Shown here piece after piece: positions 63,248 through 64,000 of a DNA stretch of 64,000 bases. The translations under genes and the position numbers were made by a program. The DNA is taken from contig CAMDCN010000006.1 of NCBI GenBank assembly GCA_945890485.1, forward strand, positions 310,001-374,000. The letters run 5' to 3'. Numbering within the stretch: position 1 is the stretch's first letter; every line of letters starts with the position of its first letter. A model generated the notes under the pieces. That model ran no database searches and was not told where the DNA came from. It was given only the letters and a program-made list of their open reading frames with translations. This stretch comes from Candidatus Sulfopaludibacter sp. SbA3 (GTDB lineage Bacteria > Acidobacteriota > Terriglobia > Bryobacterales > Bryobacteraceae).

Positions 63248-63253
63248 TAAACT
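63248..63253 (+). promoter_or_regulatory. TAAACT -10-like element before the last gene
   Basis: The hexamer lies 7 bases before the ATG at 63261, partly over the end of the AI-2E gene. Confidence 0.4.
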
Positions 63254-63260
63254 GGGGCTC

Positions 63261-64000
63261 ATGAATCGTCGTGAACTTCTGGGAGCGTCCCTCGCTCTAC
63301 CGTTGACCGCATGGGCAAAGACTGCAAAGATTGATCGGCGAAGGCTGAGCAGCATCACCGATGAGAGCGGCGCGACGCCAGCCGAAGGGATTGCATTTGC
63401 GCAGAAACACGGTCTGCAATGGATGGAGGTGCGCGCGGTTCCAGGGGCCAAAAGGCACTACGCGGACTTGTCGGCGGAAGAGTTGAAGCGGGCGGCTAAG
63501 GAGTTCAAGGACGGCGGCATCAAAGTGTCGTTTTTCAATTCGGGCCAGTGCAAATACTTGTTGCCAGGAACGGTGGCGCTAAAGCCCCGGCAGGAAACTC
63601 CGGAGCAGCGCACGACGCGTTTGGCGCGGGAACAGCAGGCGTTTGATCGGCGGGAAGAGGATTTGCGAAAGTCCATCCGGGCGGCGCAGGCTCTGGGAAC
63701 TGACAAAGTCCGGGTGTTTGCGTTTCTGCGAACGGTTGATCCCGCCAAGGACATGCAGCGGATTGTGGATGTGCTGGGGCCGCTGGTGAAGATCTGCGAG
63801 AAGGAAGGGATCCGACTTACGCTGGAGAATGAAGTAGCCTGCAACGTGGCGCGATGTGACGAGATGGCTGCCTATATGAAGGCGATCCCGTCGAAGAATT
63901 TTGGGTTGAATTGGGATGCGTTGAACGGGAAGCACATGCAGGAGACGGCGTTTCCGGATGGGTATCGGCTGATTCCGAAAGATAAGCTTTGGAACGTGCA
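63261..64000 (+). CDS. Sugar phosphate isomerase/epimerase-like TIM barrel, Tat-type signal (3' end outside window)
   Basis: The frame runs from ATG 63261 to the window edge, about 246 residues visible, so the C-terminus is missing. The N-terminus NRRELLGASLALPLTAWAK has a twin-arginine pattern and hydrophobic stretch. The visible barrel part has GLQWMEVRAVPG and RLTLENEVACN with the conserved Glu of xylose-isomerase-like proteins, then FGLNWDALN. It probably isomerises or epimerises a sugar in the periplasm. Confidence 0.8.
   Translation, partial: MNRRELLGASLALPLTAWAKTAKIDRRRLSSITDESGATPAEGIAFAQKHGLQWMEVRAVPGAKRHYADLSAEELKRAAKEFKDGGIKVSFFNSGQCKYLLPGTVALKPRQETPEQRTTRLAREQQAFDRREEDLRKSIRAAQALGTDKVRVFAFLRTVDPAKDMQRIVDVLGPLVKICEKEGIRLTLENEVACNVARCDEMAAYMKAIPSKNFGLNWDALNGKHMQETAFPDGYRLIPKDKLWNV

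Overview
The window reads as a chromosome segment of a high-GC member of the Acidobacteriota, most likely the Bryobacterales/Solibacter branch. Pointers are a secreted protein with the TIGR03437-type C-terminal repeat typical of that group, a PEP-CTERM protein, a serine/threonine kinase fused to TolB-like and TPR regions, and many secreted TPR or lipoprotein genes of that style. No phage, transposon, CRISPR array or origin was seen. Coding density is extreme. No gap between genes exceeds 300 bases; the longest is the roughly 227-base leader at 51714-51940.

Layout. 1-3686: a muropeptide hydrolase fusion (AmiE-like plus NamZ-like, cut by the window edge), phhB, and a divergent MEMO gene. 3762-7831: two small or unknown genes, an ABC exporter and truB. 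7862-16687: a LEA-like lipoprotein, then a long minus-strand chain valS-nadC-birA-coaX-unknown-TPR-yvcK-glmU. 16738-20749: serS, then an enolase-superfamily/RraA pair and a dienelactone hydrolase. 20827-28865: tRNA-His, the kinase, three secreted proteins, a cupin and an orphan polysaccharide-export permease. 28862-35009: a class V aminotransferase, hrpB, a membrane glycosyltransferase-like protein and an oxidoreductase. 35006-38795: a PEP-CTERM protein, a clear terminator, and an overlapping trio TIGR00300-queF-methyltransferase. 38820-45650: an acyl-CoA ligase, a homogentisate-dioxygenase-like protein lacking its metal ligands, an unknown gene, and a response regulator-kinase-STAS-NuoI cluster. 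45657-51713: secreted or unknown proteins, a xylose-isomerase-like enzyme and acs. 51714-58598: a guanidine/urea degradation operon with a structured leader. 58565-64000: phzF, small genes, mltG-ruvX, an AI-2E-family transporter and a truncated TIM-barrel gene.

The strongest window-wide signal is not a gene. At least fifteen genes carry a TANNNT hexamer 5-7 bases before the start codon, which is the arrangement expected for leaderless transcripts. In several divergent pairs the -10 elements of the two genes overlap on opposite strands, so starts 17-20 bases apart can share one melting site. Convergent genes are equally compact: ten of eleven convergent pairs overlap, five by exactly four bases so that both stop codons share nucleotides.

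Functional links. The guanidine/urea operon needs biotin, and birA lies in the same window. GlmU and YvcK, both tied to UDP-GlcNAc, are translationally coupled. The NamZ fusion, MltG and GlmU all act on peptidoglycan or its precursors.
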